In this document: in pieces, positions 48,480 through 59,169 of the stretch
How positions within the stretch are numbered: the first letter of the stretch is position 1
Layout of the letters: every line of letters begins with the position of its first letter
Source of the DNA: Culex pipiens pallens
Lineage: Eukaryota; Arthropoda; Insecta; Diptera; Culicidae
Length of the DNA: 64,000 nucleotides
Assembly: GCF_016801865.2 (NCBI RefSeq)
Contig: NC_068937.1
Location: forward strand, 12,395,605-12,459,604
Direction: 5' to 3'
Position numbers and translations under genes: made by a program
The notes under the pieces: model-generated
Told to the model about the DNA's origin: nothing
Seen by the model: only the letters and a program-made list of their open reading frames with translations
The model's database searches: none

Positions 48480-48905
48480 TAAAAAAGTTTTTGTCCCTCG
48501 GCCCTGACCGAGGTCAAGGGGGGGGGGGGGGCAAAAAAATAAAAAAATATAAAAATTTAAATAACAAGCCATAGTCTTCACAATTTAATGAAAAAAGTGT
48601 TTTAAAATGCATTTTACACTAGTTCAGTTGTTTTGCAATCATTAGTTTTCAAAAAATCTAAGACCTGACAAAAACAAAAATTGTATCGAAAAAAAAGATT
48701 TTGCATCGAAAATTTTCAAAAAATCTTAAGATTTTTTAATAAACCCAAACATGCTAAAAATGATTTTAAATGCAGAAGAATGTATTTTAATTTGATTTCA
48801 GTTGGTTGCACTCGAATTTTCATTGAAATTTTGAAGTTTATTGTAAAAATATTTTTTTTGCCCCTTGATTTTTCGGGCCAATTTTGAAGGGGGGGTGACA
48901 AAAAC
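48480..48905. repeat. Dispersed repeat with a poly-G run
   Basis: 48590-48850 matches 2200-2480 (see that entry). Poly-G of 13 lies at 48519-48531. 'gggccaattttgaagggggggtgac' follows near 48875. Class unknown. Confidence 0.45.
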
Positions 48906-50711
48906 TTTTAAAAATATTTGTACCAGCCTTAAATATAAATTTAAATTCAAGAGTTAAAGGTAAATAAAAGGAAAAAATATTCAGAATGATACAGAAAAAA
49001 GATAAAAAAATGAGAAAGCTTAAGATTTCGACCATTAATCAAAAACAAAACAGGGGTTTGCAAAGTATATATTTTTTTTTGTTAAAAAGATAAAAGTTTA
49101 TCGAAAAGAATGTAATGTTGTGTTTATTCATAGCAAAATAAGTTATATGATTTTGATTTCATTTTTTTTAAATACTTTTCTAACCTCTGAGTATTGATCC
49201 TTCAAAGGTTATTTCTGTTTAGATCTTTATTGAAGAAATATAAAAAAAATGTACTTTAATGTATAATATCTGCTTTTCCTCGATTTCTTGCTTTAAAGAA
49301 CAATATTTGGTTATCAGCAGAAAAGTAGCTTTTATTTTACTATATTTTATTACACTCGAGCAACCGCGTAAGAAAGGTGAGAAAAGTGAGTGACCGCGCA
49401 GCATAAAATGAGCGAAGAGAGATTTTTTTTCTCACTCGCTCACAAGAGAGCGTGAGTGCCGGCGCACTCACGGCCTCGCGATTGAAAATCACAACAACCA
49501 CAACATGAATGAAATAAAACGCCAAACCGGCGGACATTTATTCCAGTTTTGAGCCACTACTGATTTAGTGCCAAGACTGTCTCATGTGATCACAAGTGTG
49601 GCGCGGTTTGGCACAACAGGTGAGTACTCGCATTTTGAACGGGATTTTGTTGATGCACTCTCAGCTCGCAGAGCAGAGCGGATTTTTTGATGAATGGAAA
49701 TTAATAGCACTTTGCCTTATAAAGGTCACCCCCCAATTCTTTTGTTTGGGGGCCTCTCTCGTTATGGAGGTGTGTGTAATTTTTCCAGTCAATTGATTGA
49801 AGTTTTTTGGCTGTAAAATTGCTTTTTTTACGTTTTATCATGTAGGCCAAACAACTCAATTGCCGCTCTTTCTGAGAACACATAAAAAACAACAAACAAT
49901 GCAATTTGGTCACGTTTTGAAAAGGAAAAATATCGTCCCTCAGCGATTAAGCGGCGAGGACGACGACGCAACGTGTCATTTTTCAAGAACCTCATGCTCA
50001 ATGACTCATTTTACGTTACTCTGTTCAGGCGACACAATTTGCTCGCCGCGCAATTATTTTGTTTTGGTTTCTGTTTTGTTTACCCGACCAACCGGTTTCT
50101 TGGAACGGTAGCCCAACTTGGTTTTCAGTTAATTGATTTTTTGATTAATCCTACCTTTAATTATTTTTTTCAGAAAAGCAAGGTTTATAAATAATGCTCC
50201 GCAATAAAAATCCAATTATTTCTAAAAATAGACAAATAACCTGCAATTTCCAACCTCTCTGATCATGCTCGCAGCGCGAATCATCATAAACGCTCATAAA
50301 CCCTCACAAAGTTCAAAACAAAGCAAAAATGACGCATAGAAAATAGAGCAAAAAAAAACAACAACAACCTGCCGATCGCGCGTCATATAATCATGAGAAG
50401 GCAACGTGCTGCTGCTCCAAGTACCCAATTTGGAGAGCCAACGTCCAAGAAAAAACCCAAGTTCATAGGAACGATTCTTCCAGAATCCCCCCCTTCTGAA
50501 AAGAGGGGGTGAAGGGGGAGGGAGGGTCATTTGGAGCTAAGCTGCAGAGAGAGAAAAAATCAACAACCTTAAGATAACCATACCGGGAACCAGCGGGATA
50601 TGGCAGAGAGGCGATGAGCAAAAAAAAAGTTATGTCTATTCTAGCACGTAATAATATAATAACTCCCTGGCCTGTCTCCAAGCTGCCCCGGGCCACTCAT
50701 TTAGAGGGAGG
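48906..50711. other. Unique sequence; islands at 49350-50120 and 50260-50700
   Basis: 49420-49450 holds a CTCACTCGCTCAC...GAGAGCGTGAGTG hairpin. 50485-50530 is G/A-rich. Short open frames on both strands have no domains. Possible regulatory sequence; no gene is called. Confidence 0.3.
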
Positions 50712-51239
50712 CACAGTGGAAAAAAAAAGTCGTAACTGAAAACAATTGTGCAACTTGGGTTGTTTTAACAAATCCTGCAAGTTTTGTTGCAAATTTGTTG
50801 AACAAATTGAAATAGTTTCAATTAATAAAAAAAAATCTTTTGTTGAACAAGTTTAACCTGTGCAACATATTTTGTAGCAAACCTGTTTATCAAGTTACAG
50901 AAAACCAAACATATATATTGTGCAACATGTTTTGTGGAACAACTTTGAATTGTTCCATTAATATTGTTGTAAAATCAAACATATTTTGCTAAACTTTTGC
51001 TATAACTGTTTAAATGGTAAAATAGGAAACTTGTCTTGTTTACAGTTTCAACGTTGTGCAACATCTTTTGAAGCAAATCTGTTAATCAGTTTTTAGAATG
51101 ATTTTTTTTTTAATTTTCGCATTATCATTATTCTTGGCTTGTTGATCAAGTTGCAAACAGTTGTATTATGATAAAAAATGAGTCTTAATTATGTAAAAAT
51201 CCGTTGACTATGCTGCAAAAAACATTAAGATGGTATATG

Positions 51240-53120
51240 ATCAAGTGTCAGATTTTTTTTGCTGAGCAAAATAAATTTGTTGCGACATTTTTGTACACAA
51301 TGGCAACAGATGAATTTTGTTTGTTGCACAAGAAATGTAAATTTTGTTAGTTGCACAAGGTACATTTTAATCATGTTTGTTGCACAAGATAGATTTCATA
51401 CCAGATTGTTGCACTCGATGAATGTTAATCTTGTTCGTTGCACAAGTTAAATTTAAATCACATTGTTGCACAAGAATGAATTCAATCCTGTTTGTTGCAC
51501 AAGATGACTGTTTATCTTGTTAGTTTCACAAGATAATTTGTATCACTTTGTTGCACAAGATAGATGTCAGCCCCGTTTGTTGCACAAGATAAATGTTAAT
51601 CTTGTTCGTTGCACAAGATTTTTTTTCTCGTTTGTTGCACAAGATAAAAGTTAGTCCTGTTTGTTGTACTAGAGAAATGTTAATCTTGGTAGTTGCACAA
51701 AACAATATTTAATCACGTTTGTTGCACACATTAGATGTCAAACCTGTTTGTTGAAGTAGATGAATCGTATTCTTGTAAGTTGCACAAGATACATTTTTTA
51801 TCATTGTTGCACAAGATAGATGTCAATCCTGTCTGTTGCACTAGATAAATGTTTATCTTTTTAGTTGCACAAGATATTTATTTTTCACAAGATTTAGTTA
51901 ATTTTGTTAGTTGCACAAAATAGATTTCCATGATCTTTGTTTCACAAGATCAAAGTTAATCCTGTATGCTGCACAAAATGAATTATATTCTTGCTAGTTG
52001 CTCAACATAATTTTAAATCATGTTTGATGCTCAAAATATATGTCAATCCTGTTTATTTCACAACAAATGTAAATCTTGTTAGTTGCACAAGATCAGTTTT
52101 AATCACTTTGTTTCACAAGATAGATGTCAATCCTGGTAGTTGCACCTGATAAATTTTAATCATCTTTGTTGCGCAAGATAAAAGTTAATCTTGTTCATTG
52201 TACAAGATAAAATGCTAAATTTGTTTGTTGCACAAAATAAATTGTAATCACTTTTGTTGCACAAGATTAGAGTCAATCCAGTTAGTTGCACAAGAAGTGT
52301 AAATCTTGTTGCACAAGAAAAATTTTAGTCATGTTTGTTGCACAAGATAAAACTCAATCCTGTTCCAATCTTGTGCAACACAATGTTAATTTTGTTGGTT
52401 TCACAAGTTTTTTAAGCATGTTTGTTGCACAACATAAAAGTTGATCCATTTTGTTGCACAAGAAATGTGAATCTTTTAAGTTGTACAAGATAAATTTGAA
52501 TAATCTTTGTTGTGCAAGATAAAATTTAATCTTATTTGTTGCACAAGTAGTATTAGTATTAGTTGCACAAAATAAATTGTAATGACTTCAGTTGCACAAG
52601 ATAACACTCAATCCTGTTTGTTGCACATGAAATTTTATGTCATGTTTGTTGAACTACATTAAAGTCAATCCAGTTGAGTAATGTTTATCTTGTTTGTTGC
52701 ACAAGATAAAGGCTAATTTTGGTAGTTGCACAAAATAAATTGTAATCACTTTTGTTGCACAAGATTAAAGTCAATCCAGTTTGTTGCACAAGAAATGTAA
52801 ATCTTGTTGCACAAGATAAATTTTAGTCATATTTGTTGCACAAGATAAAACTCCATCCTGTTTGTTGCACAAGGTTAATGGTGATTTTGTTGGTTGCACA
52901 AAGAATTTTTTATCATGTTTGTTGAACAACATGAAAGTCATTCCATTTTGTTGCACAATAAATGTAAATATTTTAAGTTGTACAACGTAACTGTTAATCT
53001 TTTAGTTGCACAAGATATATTTTAATCATGTTTTTGCATGAGAAATTTGTTTATCTTGTTAGTCGCAAAAGATAAAATTCACTTATGGTTGTTGCACAAG
53101 ATAATTGTCAATCTTGCTAA
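51240..53120. repeat. GTTGCACAAG minisatellite array
   Basis: Dozens of units of about 31-38 bp each carry GTTGCACAAG followed by variants of 'ataaatgttaatcttgtt' or 'ataaaagtcaatcctgtt'. A higher-order repeat is visible: 52235-52500 resembles 52734-52985 at an offset of about 500 bp. One unit near 52372 carries the core in inverse orientation. Open frames through the array are not coding. Confidence 0.85.
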
Positions 53121-53656
53121 CCTTCTACAACCCAACCCCGCCTTTAGACGGGCTTCGATATCAAAAATCGCAACAAAAAAATTTTTTCAGCCAATTTTGG
53201 ATGCTTGAAGAACTCATGAAATTTTAAAAAATGTTAGGGTTGGATGTTTGACTTGTTTTATGTGACTTTGCCAATGTTTTTCAAAATGTCATTTTTAGGG
53301 GTCATCTTTGGCTGTGTATTTTACTAACATTTTCTATATTTTAAGTAAAAAGAAGTATGCAATAATGTTTGTAGTGTCTCAAACTATGCCTCTACGCATT
53401 GTTTTACAATTTAAATGAAAATGGTGCCATTCGATAGCAGAAAATGTTAAAAAACAAGCAAAAAATTGATAAAGTGACTGTAAAAACAATAGGCCAAATA
53501 ATAGCAAAAATAAAGATAAACTAAACAAGATAAATGCAATTTAAAATAGAAAAAAAAACACATAAAACAAGAAAAAAAGAGGAGTAAAGTTGATCAAACC
53601 ACCTGAACACGAGAAAAATTACCATTTTCGAACAAAAAAATTTGGGTTGTAGAGGG
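53121..53656. mobile_element. piggyBac-like miniature element inserted in the minisatellite
   Basis: The left end CCTTCTACAACCCAA and the right end, the reverse complement of CCCTCTACAACCCAA, differ by one base. TTAA follows the right end (53657-53660) and CTAA precedes the left (53117-53120). A CCY-type terminus at TTAA is the piggyBac signature. GTTGCACAAG-type units continue on both sides ('caatcttgctaa' and 'ttaattgttgtgca'). It is 536 bp with no transposase. Confidence 0.75.
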
Positions 53657-53660
53657 TTAA

Positions 53661-54590
53661 TTGTTGTGCAAACGAGATGTTAAACTTCTATGTGCATATA
53701 ATCTTATGGAAAAGTAGGCGAGATAAGATAAGATGGCCATGCTGCATTTTTTTTTTTTTTTTTTTTCAAACATGTTGGTCATGTTGCAGAACTATTGTGC
53801 TGGTTAAAAATGTTTATTGATTGTCGCACAAAGTACAAAGTACATACATAGATGACACGAACTGAAAAGTTGCAAATTAAGAAAAAAAAATCAAGATAAG
53901 TTATATGCAACTTCTTTTATTCCAAGCATTTTGATAAACTTGAAAAAAAATTACGATGGTCAAAAATTAATCTTGGGTGTTGCACATCATAAATGTTGTC
54001 AATGCTAAATGACCCAGCGACATCCTTTGTTGCAAATGAGTTGTATTTTGTCTAAACTGATAATTTGTAACTGTCAAAAAAAAATTCAAACTTGTTAAAT
54101 AATAGTTTTGATCCTCAACAAAATAATCTTGTTTGTTGCACAAAATACTTGTACAATACTTAAAAGAAACAAAAATTAACCCGTTTAATGGCAAAAATTC
54201 TGATCAAAATGCAGAAAAGTTGCAGCTGCAAAAAAAACATATTTTTTATATTTGTTGCAGTGACATTTTTTATTTTGCTTTGTTGAACAAAGCACAAAAA
54301 AACAATCCATGAGCATCTTGTTCAACCTTGTTGATCAAGCAGCAAAAAATGTTGCAATGACAATTTTTTTTTTTTTTTGTTGCACAATTCCATTTTTGAT
54401 ACAACTTATTTTGTTTAAAACAAGCTTATCAATTTGCAGAAAAGTTAAAATTTTTGAAAAGTAGTATTTCTTGTTGCACAACAGAAACGTAACGCAACAT
54501 AATTGTTTTTTCTTTGATGCAAACATGTTGCAAATCACATGAAAAAAACTAAAACTCTGCATTCAAAAACAAGAAACAATTTGCACTGTG
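53661..54590. repeat. Decayed flank of the GTTGCACAAG region
   Basis: Scattered TTGCACA and TTGTTGAACAA words continue to about 54580, with T-runs at 53750-53766 and 54363-54379. No gene is present. Confidence 0.5.
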
Positions 54591-56570
54591 CTACCGTGAC
54601 CGCAGAATTTGACCGCTGGCCGGAGAATCATTCAAAACAAAACGAAGAAAACGAAGAAGAAGCTGATCATGGTGATCATTCGGTGTGTGGTTGATGGCGA
54701 CGACCGGCCAAAGTCGGTGATGAGCAGGCATAAGGTTGAATAAAAAATGCAAATAATACCAAGTCACACAAGACTTGAGAGGGGGGGAGGTGAAGGTGGA
54801 GTGTTGCGCTCTCAGGTGAAGTGAGGGGAAGATCTCATAATAATGATGTGGCACCGGGCTGGGTCTCCGGGTCTAGAAGAAATCACAGTTATACAATATT
54901 TTTATAGCGATATGAATCGAGTTGAGGGGGGTATAAAAAGTCACCCAGCGAACTGGTAGAATGTCTCTCTCGCGCTCTCGTATATAGCATTAAGCCGGAT
55001 ATCGAATCTTGACTTCTTTGCTTCTAGGGGTTTTGCACCGGGTTCGGTGAGAGGTATAATCATGGAATCACACAGAAGATCGCCCGAAGATGGCTTCGAA
55101 GAATTTGCTTCGTTTTGTTATGTAATTTTCTGTTGCGAGCTTACACCCATACGAGAGCAGCCAAATGTTGTGACGACTTTGACAGAAGTTCTGACATCAA
55201 TAGCAACAGAAGTTGAATTTTTGAAAACTCACCACTGCAATTTTGAATTCACCACAGTTCATTTACACGCGTTTGACAGTTGTTTGAGCTATAAATTTTG
55301 TGTCGTTTGAGAATTCTTATAAAAACTTTCAAAGAGTTTATGTTTGATTGTCTGTGGTAAAATTGACATACAGTGTCAGGAAATTTGGTTATTTTTTTAA
55401 AAAAGGAAAAAAACCCAGAAATTAATCACAACCAAACCGTGGAAATACCCTACAAACCCACCAACTCTTCGTGCTACCAAACGTTGTTTGGTCGACCTGA
55501 AGCCGGTTGGCGGGCTGGAAAATAATGCATGAAAAAACAGCTTCTGCAGCAAGTGAACGCATTTCCGCACCACGCTTCACTTTCACGCTTTTGGACTGAC
55601 ACGCCGCGCCAGTTTTTTTTTCTACTATTTTTTTCGCTTCTCTGAATGGCACAAACTCGTTTTCTATGTCAGAGGGAAGGTAGTGCGCGCAAAAAAAAAG
55701 AGTTGTTTAAATATGTAGCAGAAGAAGAAAAAATAACATCAGGCGAAAAGTGACCACTTTCATTCAAGGCCTGTACACCCTATTGAGTAAAAAGGGGTAA
55801 AAGGGGAAATTTTGAACTGCTTTTCAGTTTTGAAAAGCAAAAAAATGCTGACTAGAGCCACCTAATTGTGAACGTGCTCACCATACTGTCAACGCAACTG
55901 TTAAGCGCGCGCAAATGAGCTGTGGTGAATTCTAGCTGCCGTGGTGAGTTTCATTCAAATTGATCGTTAAATTTTCGATGGTTGATTTTTTTCAAGATGT
56001 ACGACCGTTCATCTAAATACTTGGACACTGTCCCAGCAGGCTGCTGCACAGTAGGCGTTAATTAGCCTCAAATTGTGGGGCTATTTGGGCCCTTTCAGAC
56101 GGACACACAGCAGGCGGAAGTGGGTGGTTGTAAACAACCACTGCACCGATTACACTTTGATGCGTTTAGGGTGTTTCCGAGAATTTCTAATTTTGTTAAA
56201 TTTAACAAAATTAAAAATTAATAATATTCTAAACTTCATTTTAGAAATTTAGACGATTTTTAAAAAGTCATGCAAATTCCTTGAACACAAAACCCCCTCA
56301 CAACAATTCTAACGAATCCACCACAAAATGCCAGGGTGGCTTATCGGCACGAAACTATCTGACGAGGAAAAACGTGATCCCTGCCTGTAGAATGAATAGT
56401 TTGATATCGCATGACGCGTCGCCCAGGTGGGGCTAGTTTTCTCACGTTTGGCGTAGGGAAACGAAGCGGGGCGGGAACTTGTAACCAAGGGGCATCACAA
56501 TAGTTCTTAATTATACACCGCTAGAGAGGGGGATGCTGTTTTGTTCGCGCTGGCCATTGCATGCAATGTT
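54591..56570. other. Unique sequence, least repetitive part of the right half
   Basis: 54600-55060, 55420-55680 and 55870-56560 have mixed composition with no repeats. Open frames at 54591-54854 (minus) and 55047-55310 (plus) show no domain I recognise and start at doubtful codons. Possibly regulatory or untranslated sequence. Confidence 0.3.
54932..54940 (+). promoter_or_regulatory. TATA-box candidate
   Basis: TATAAAAAG preceded by a G run, with a CT-rich stretch (54962-54980) about 30 bases downstream where a start could lie. No matched initiator or coding exon follows, so this is weak. Confidence 0.25.
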
Positions 56571-56571
56571 T

Positions 56572-56826
56572 GTCTAGTCTCTACTGTTTGCACGGAGACT
56601 TGGAGAATGCGACGAACCCTTTTGGTGATGAATTTTTAAAAATATCTTTTATAACTTCCCAAAAAGTTAATAATTTTTCGATTTTTCATAGCTTACTTCA
56701 TTGCAAGATAGCGAGCCAGAGAACAACTCTCTTTTTTCATTAGATTTCTCCCGTTTCCTTTCGCAAAGCAGAGAGAACGAGAGAGGTCTAGAGAAAAGAG
56801 AGAGTTGCTCTCTCGCTCACTGTCAT
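56572..56826. repeat. First part of the GAGAGTTGCTCTC tandem region
   Basis: Contains the long-unit phrase 'ggagacttggagaatgcgacgaacccttttggtgatgaat' (shared with 58376 and 58849), then a palindromic unit bounded by 'gatagcgagccagagaacaactctc' and 'gagagttgctctctcgctcactgtc'. It is interrupted at 56826 by a family A element. Confidence 0.75.
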
Positions 56827-57404
56827 GAGCAATTCTCTACGCAATCAGCCGATTTCGACCATTTTTATTTTTTGTATTTTTTTATTTGACTCAAACTTTT
56901 TGGAGGCCTTTCCTATGACCAAAGAAGCTATTTTGTGTCATTGGATCACCCATACAAGTCTCCATATAATTTTGGCAGCTGTCCATACAAAAATGGTACG
57001 TAAATATTTAAACAGCTGTAACTTTTGAGTGAAATTTCTGATCAATATGGTGTCTTCGGCAAAGTTGTAGGTATTTTTGAGGACTATTGAGAAAAATATA
57101 GGTACACGGAAAAAAATTGCCGGTTTTTTAATTTTAATTAATTAGTCATAGAGAAGTATGGTCAAAAAATCTGCAGCCGAGTTATGCATTTTTGAAAAAA
57201 TATTGATTTTTGTAGAAAATATAAACCGAAACAAAATTTGACCTCAATTTTTTAGGTAAAATTGAATTTGTAATCGAAAAATACTTTGCAGATTTTTGAT
57301 AAAGGGCTTTGTTTTCAAGATATAGCTACCGAAAGTTTTATTTTAGCGAAATATTTGCAGGTTTTCGATTATTAAAAATATTGACCATGAGTGACCATTT
57401 CTAA

Positions 57405-57454
<50 letters not shown>

Positions 57455-57931
57455 TTTAAAGTTCAGAAAATTTGCTATGAAATTGTCTAAGAGACATTGA
57501 AGATTAGACATCTGGTTGCTGAGATACAGCGGCTTAAAGAAACATGAAAGTTGAAGTTTTCTAAGTCTCACCAAAACAACCCACCATTTCTAATGTCGAT
57601 ATCTCAGCTATTTTCCGATTTTCAATGTTAAAACATGAAACATTCGTAAAAAATTTTGAATCAAGATTAACATTTTGAAAGGGCAAAACATACAATATTA
57701 TCTACAACTTTGTCGAAGACATTGATCAGAAAATTCACTCAAAATTTACAGCTGTTTAAATATTTACGTACCATTTTTGTATGGACAGCTGCCAAAATTG
57801 TATGGAGACTTGTATTGGTGACCCAATGACACAAAATAGCTTTTTTGGTCATAGGGAAGGCCCCCACAAAGTTTGAGCCATATCAATAAATACAAATAAA
57901 ATCCATTTCCGGTATTGGTAGAGAGTTGCTC
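56827..57931. mobile_element. Family A foldback element, complete copy 4
   Basis: Termini GAGCAATTCTCTACG and TAGAGAGTTGCTC, with a 4-bp duplication TCAT (56823-56826 and 57932-57935). The arms match copy 1 ('cagctgtccatacaaaaatggta', 'cggcaaagttgtaggta') and face each other. The core has lost several hundred bases relative to copy 2 and gained an (AT)n run at about 57413-57446. Sequence on both sides belongs to the same tandem repeat. Confidence 0.8.
57413..57446. repeat. (AT)n microsatellite
   Basis: About 17 AT units next to a T-run, inside the family A element. Confidence 0.85.
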
Positions 57932-59110
57932 TCATACTTGCTACCATTTCAACTGTTTCTTCTCGCAAAGCAGAGAGAACGAAGTCTAGAAGAAAGAGAG
58001 TTGCTCTCTCGCTCACTGTCTTTCCTCATGTTTTCTTCCTTGCTACCATTTCCACTGTTTCTTCTCGTAAAGCAAAGAAAACGAGCAAAGTTTAGAAGAA
58101 AGAGAGTTGCTCTCTCGCTCACTGTCTTTCATCGTGTTTTTTTTCCTTGCTACCTTTTCCATAAATTCTTCTCGCAAAGCAGAGAGAACGAAGTCTAGTG
58201 GAAAGAGAGTTGCTCTCTCGCTCACTGTCTTTCCTCATGTTTTCTTCCTTGCTACCATTTCTAGTGTTTCTTCTCGAAAAACAGAGAGAACGAGAAGGGT
58301 CTAGAGGAAAGAGAGTTGCTCTCTCGCTTACTGTCATTCAATATGTTTCAACATGCTGTCTCTACTATTTCCTTGGAGACTTGGAGAGTGCAACGAACCC
58401 TTTTGATGATGAGTTAAAAAAAACTTACAAAAGACATTTGTTCTTAAAGAAAGCAATACAAGCCAACAAAATAATTAATGTTTGATGCCTATTTTTTCCA
58501 GTACAAGACAGCAAACAAGAGGGCAACTCTCTTTCCTCTGTTTCTTATCGCAAAGCAGATAGAACGGGAGAGGTCTAGAGGAAAGAGAATTGCTCTTTTG
58601 CTCACTGTCTTTCCTCGCGTTTTTTTCCTTGCTATCATTTCCGCTGTTTCTTCTCGCAAAGCAGAGAGATCGAGAGAGGTCTAGAGCATTGGAATATCAT
58701 GATAATAACAATACAATTTGAGGGGCTGCTCTACAGCACTTGGAAAAAAGTGCCGTGAGGACGACTGGTCTAGAGGAAAGAGAGTTGCTCTCTCGCTCAT
58801 TGTCATTCATCATTTTTTTCTCCCATGCTGTCTCTACTGTTCACTTGGAGACTTGGAGAATGCAACGAACCCTTTTGGTGATGAATGAAAAAAAATTACT
58901 TAGAAATACTTTCTTTTCTTTAAGAAAGCAAAACAAGCCAACAAAACAATTAATATCTGATGCTTTACCTTTTTTTCAGTGCAAGACAGTGAGCAAGAGA
59001 CCAACTCTCTTTCCATGTTTCTTCTCGCAAAGCCGAGAGAACGGTCTAGAGGAAAGAGAGTTGCTCTCTCGCTCTCTGTCTTTCCTCATGTTTTCTTCCT
59101 TGCGCTCTTC
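57932..59110. repeat. GAGAGTTGCTCTC tandem region with about 105-bp units
   Basis: At least four consecutive units (57936-58355) read 'cttgctaccatttccactgtttcttctcgcaaagcagagagaacgaagtctagaggaaagagagttgctctctcgctcactgtctttcctcatg'. A longer unit ('ggagacttggagagtgcaacgaacccttttgatgatgag', then 'aagaaagca..acaagccaacaaaa.aattaat', then a palindromic short unit) occurs at 58356-58610 and again at 58824-59075, and matches 56572-56826. The ends of the short unit are inverted (gacagtgagc...gctcactgtc). Predicted peptides are artefacts. Confidence 0.8.
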
Positions 59111-59169
59111 ATTTGACGGTTTGACTTATTTGATTTTTTTTCTACATTTTCAAATCATTATTTTTTTGC

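Larger units (their letters stand above)
50712..54590. mobile_element. Possible composite element bounded by CACAGTG and CACTGTG
   Basis: The whole stretch is rich in TTGTGCAAC/GTTGCACAA words on both strands and is bounded by CACAGTG at 50712 and CACTGTG ending at 54590, the same heptamer as the Transib-like element. However, inverted similarity beyond the heptamer is weak, and the flanking pentamers (GGAGG and CTACC) do not match, so a single mobile unit is not proven. Confidence 0.28.

Noticed and set aside
51259..52956. Short Cys/His-rich frames in the GTTGCACAAG array
   Set aside because: Apparent Cys and His come from the repeated TTGCACAAG core.
51240..53120. CRISPR-like regular repeats
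   Set aside because: The spacers are themselves repeated and similar, the unit length varies, and the genome is eukaryotic; this is a minisatellite.
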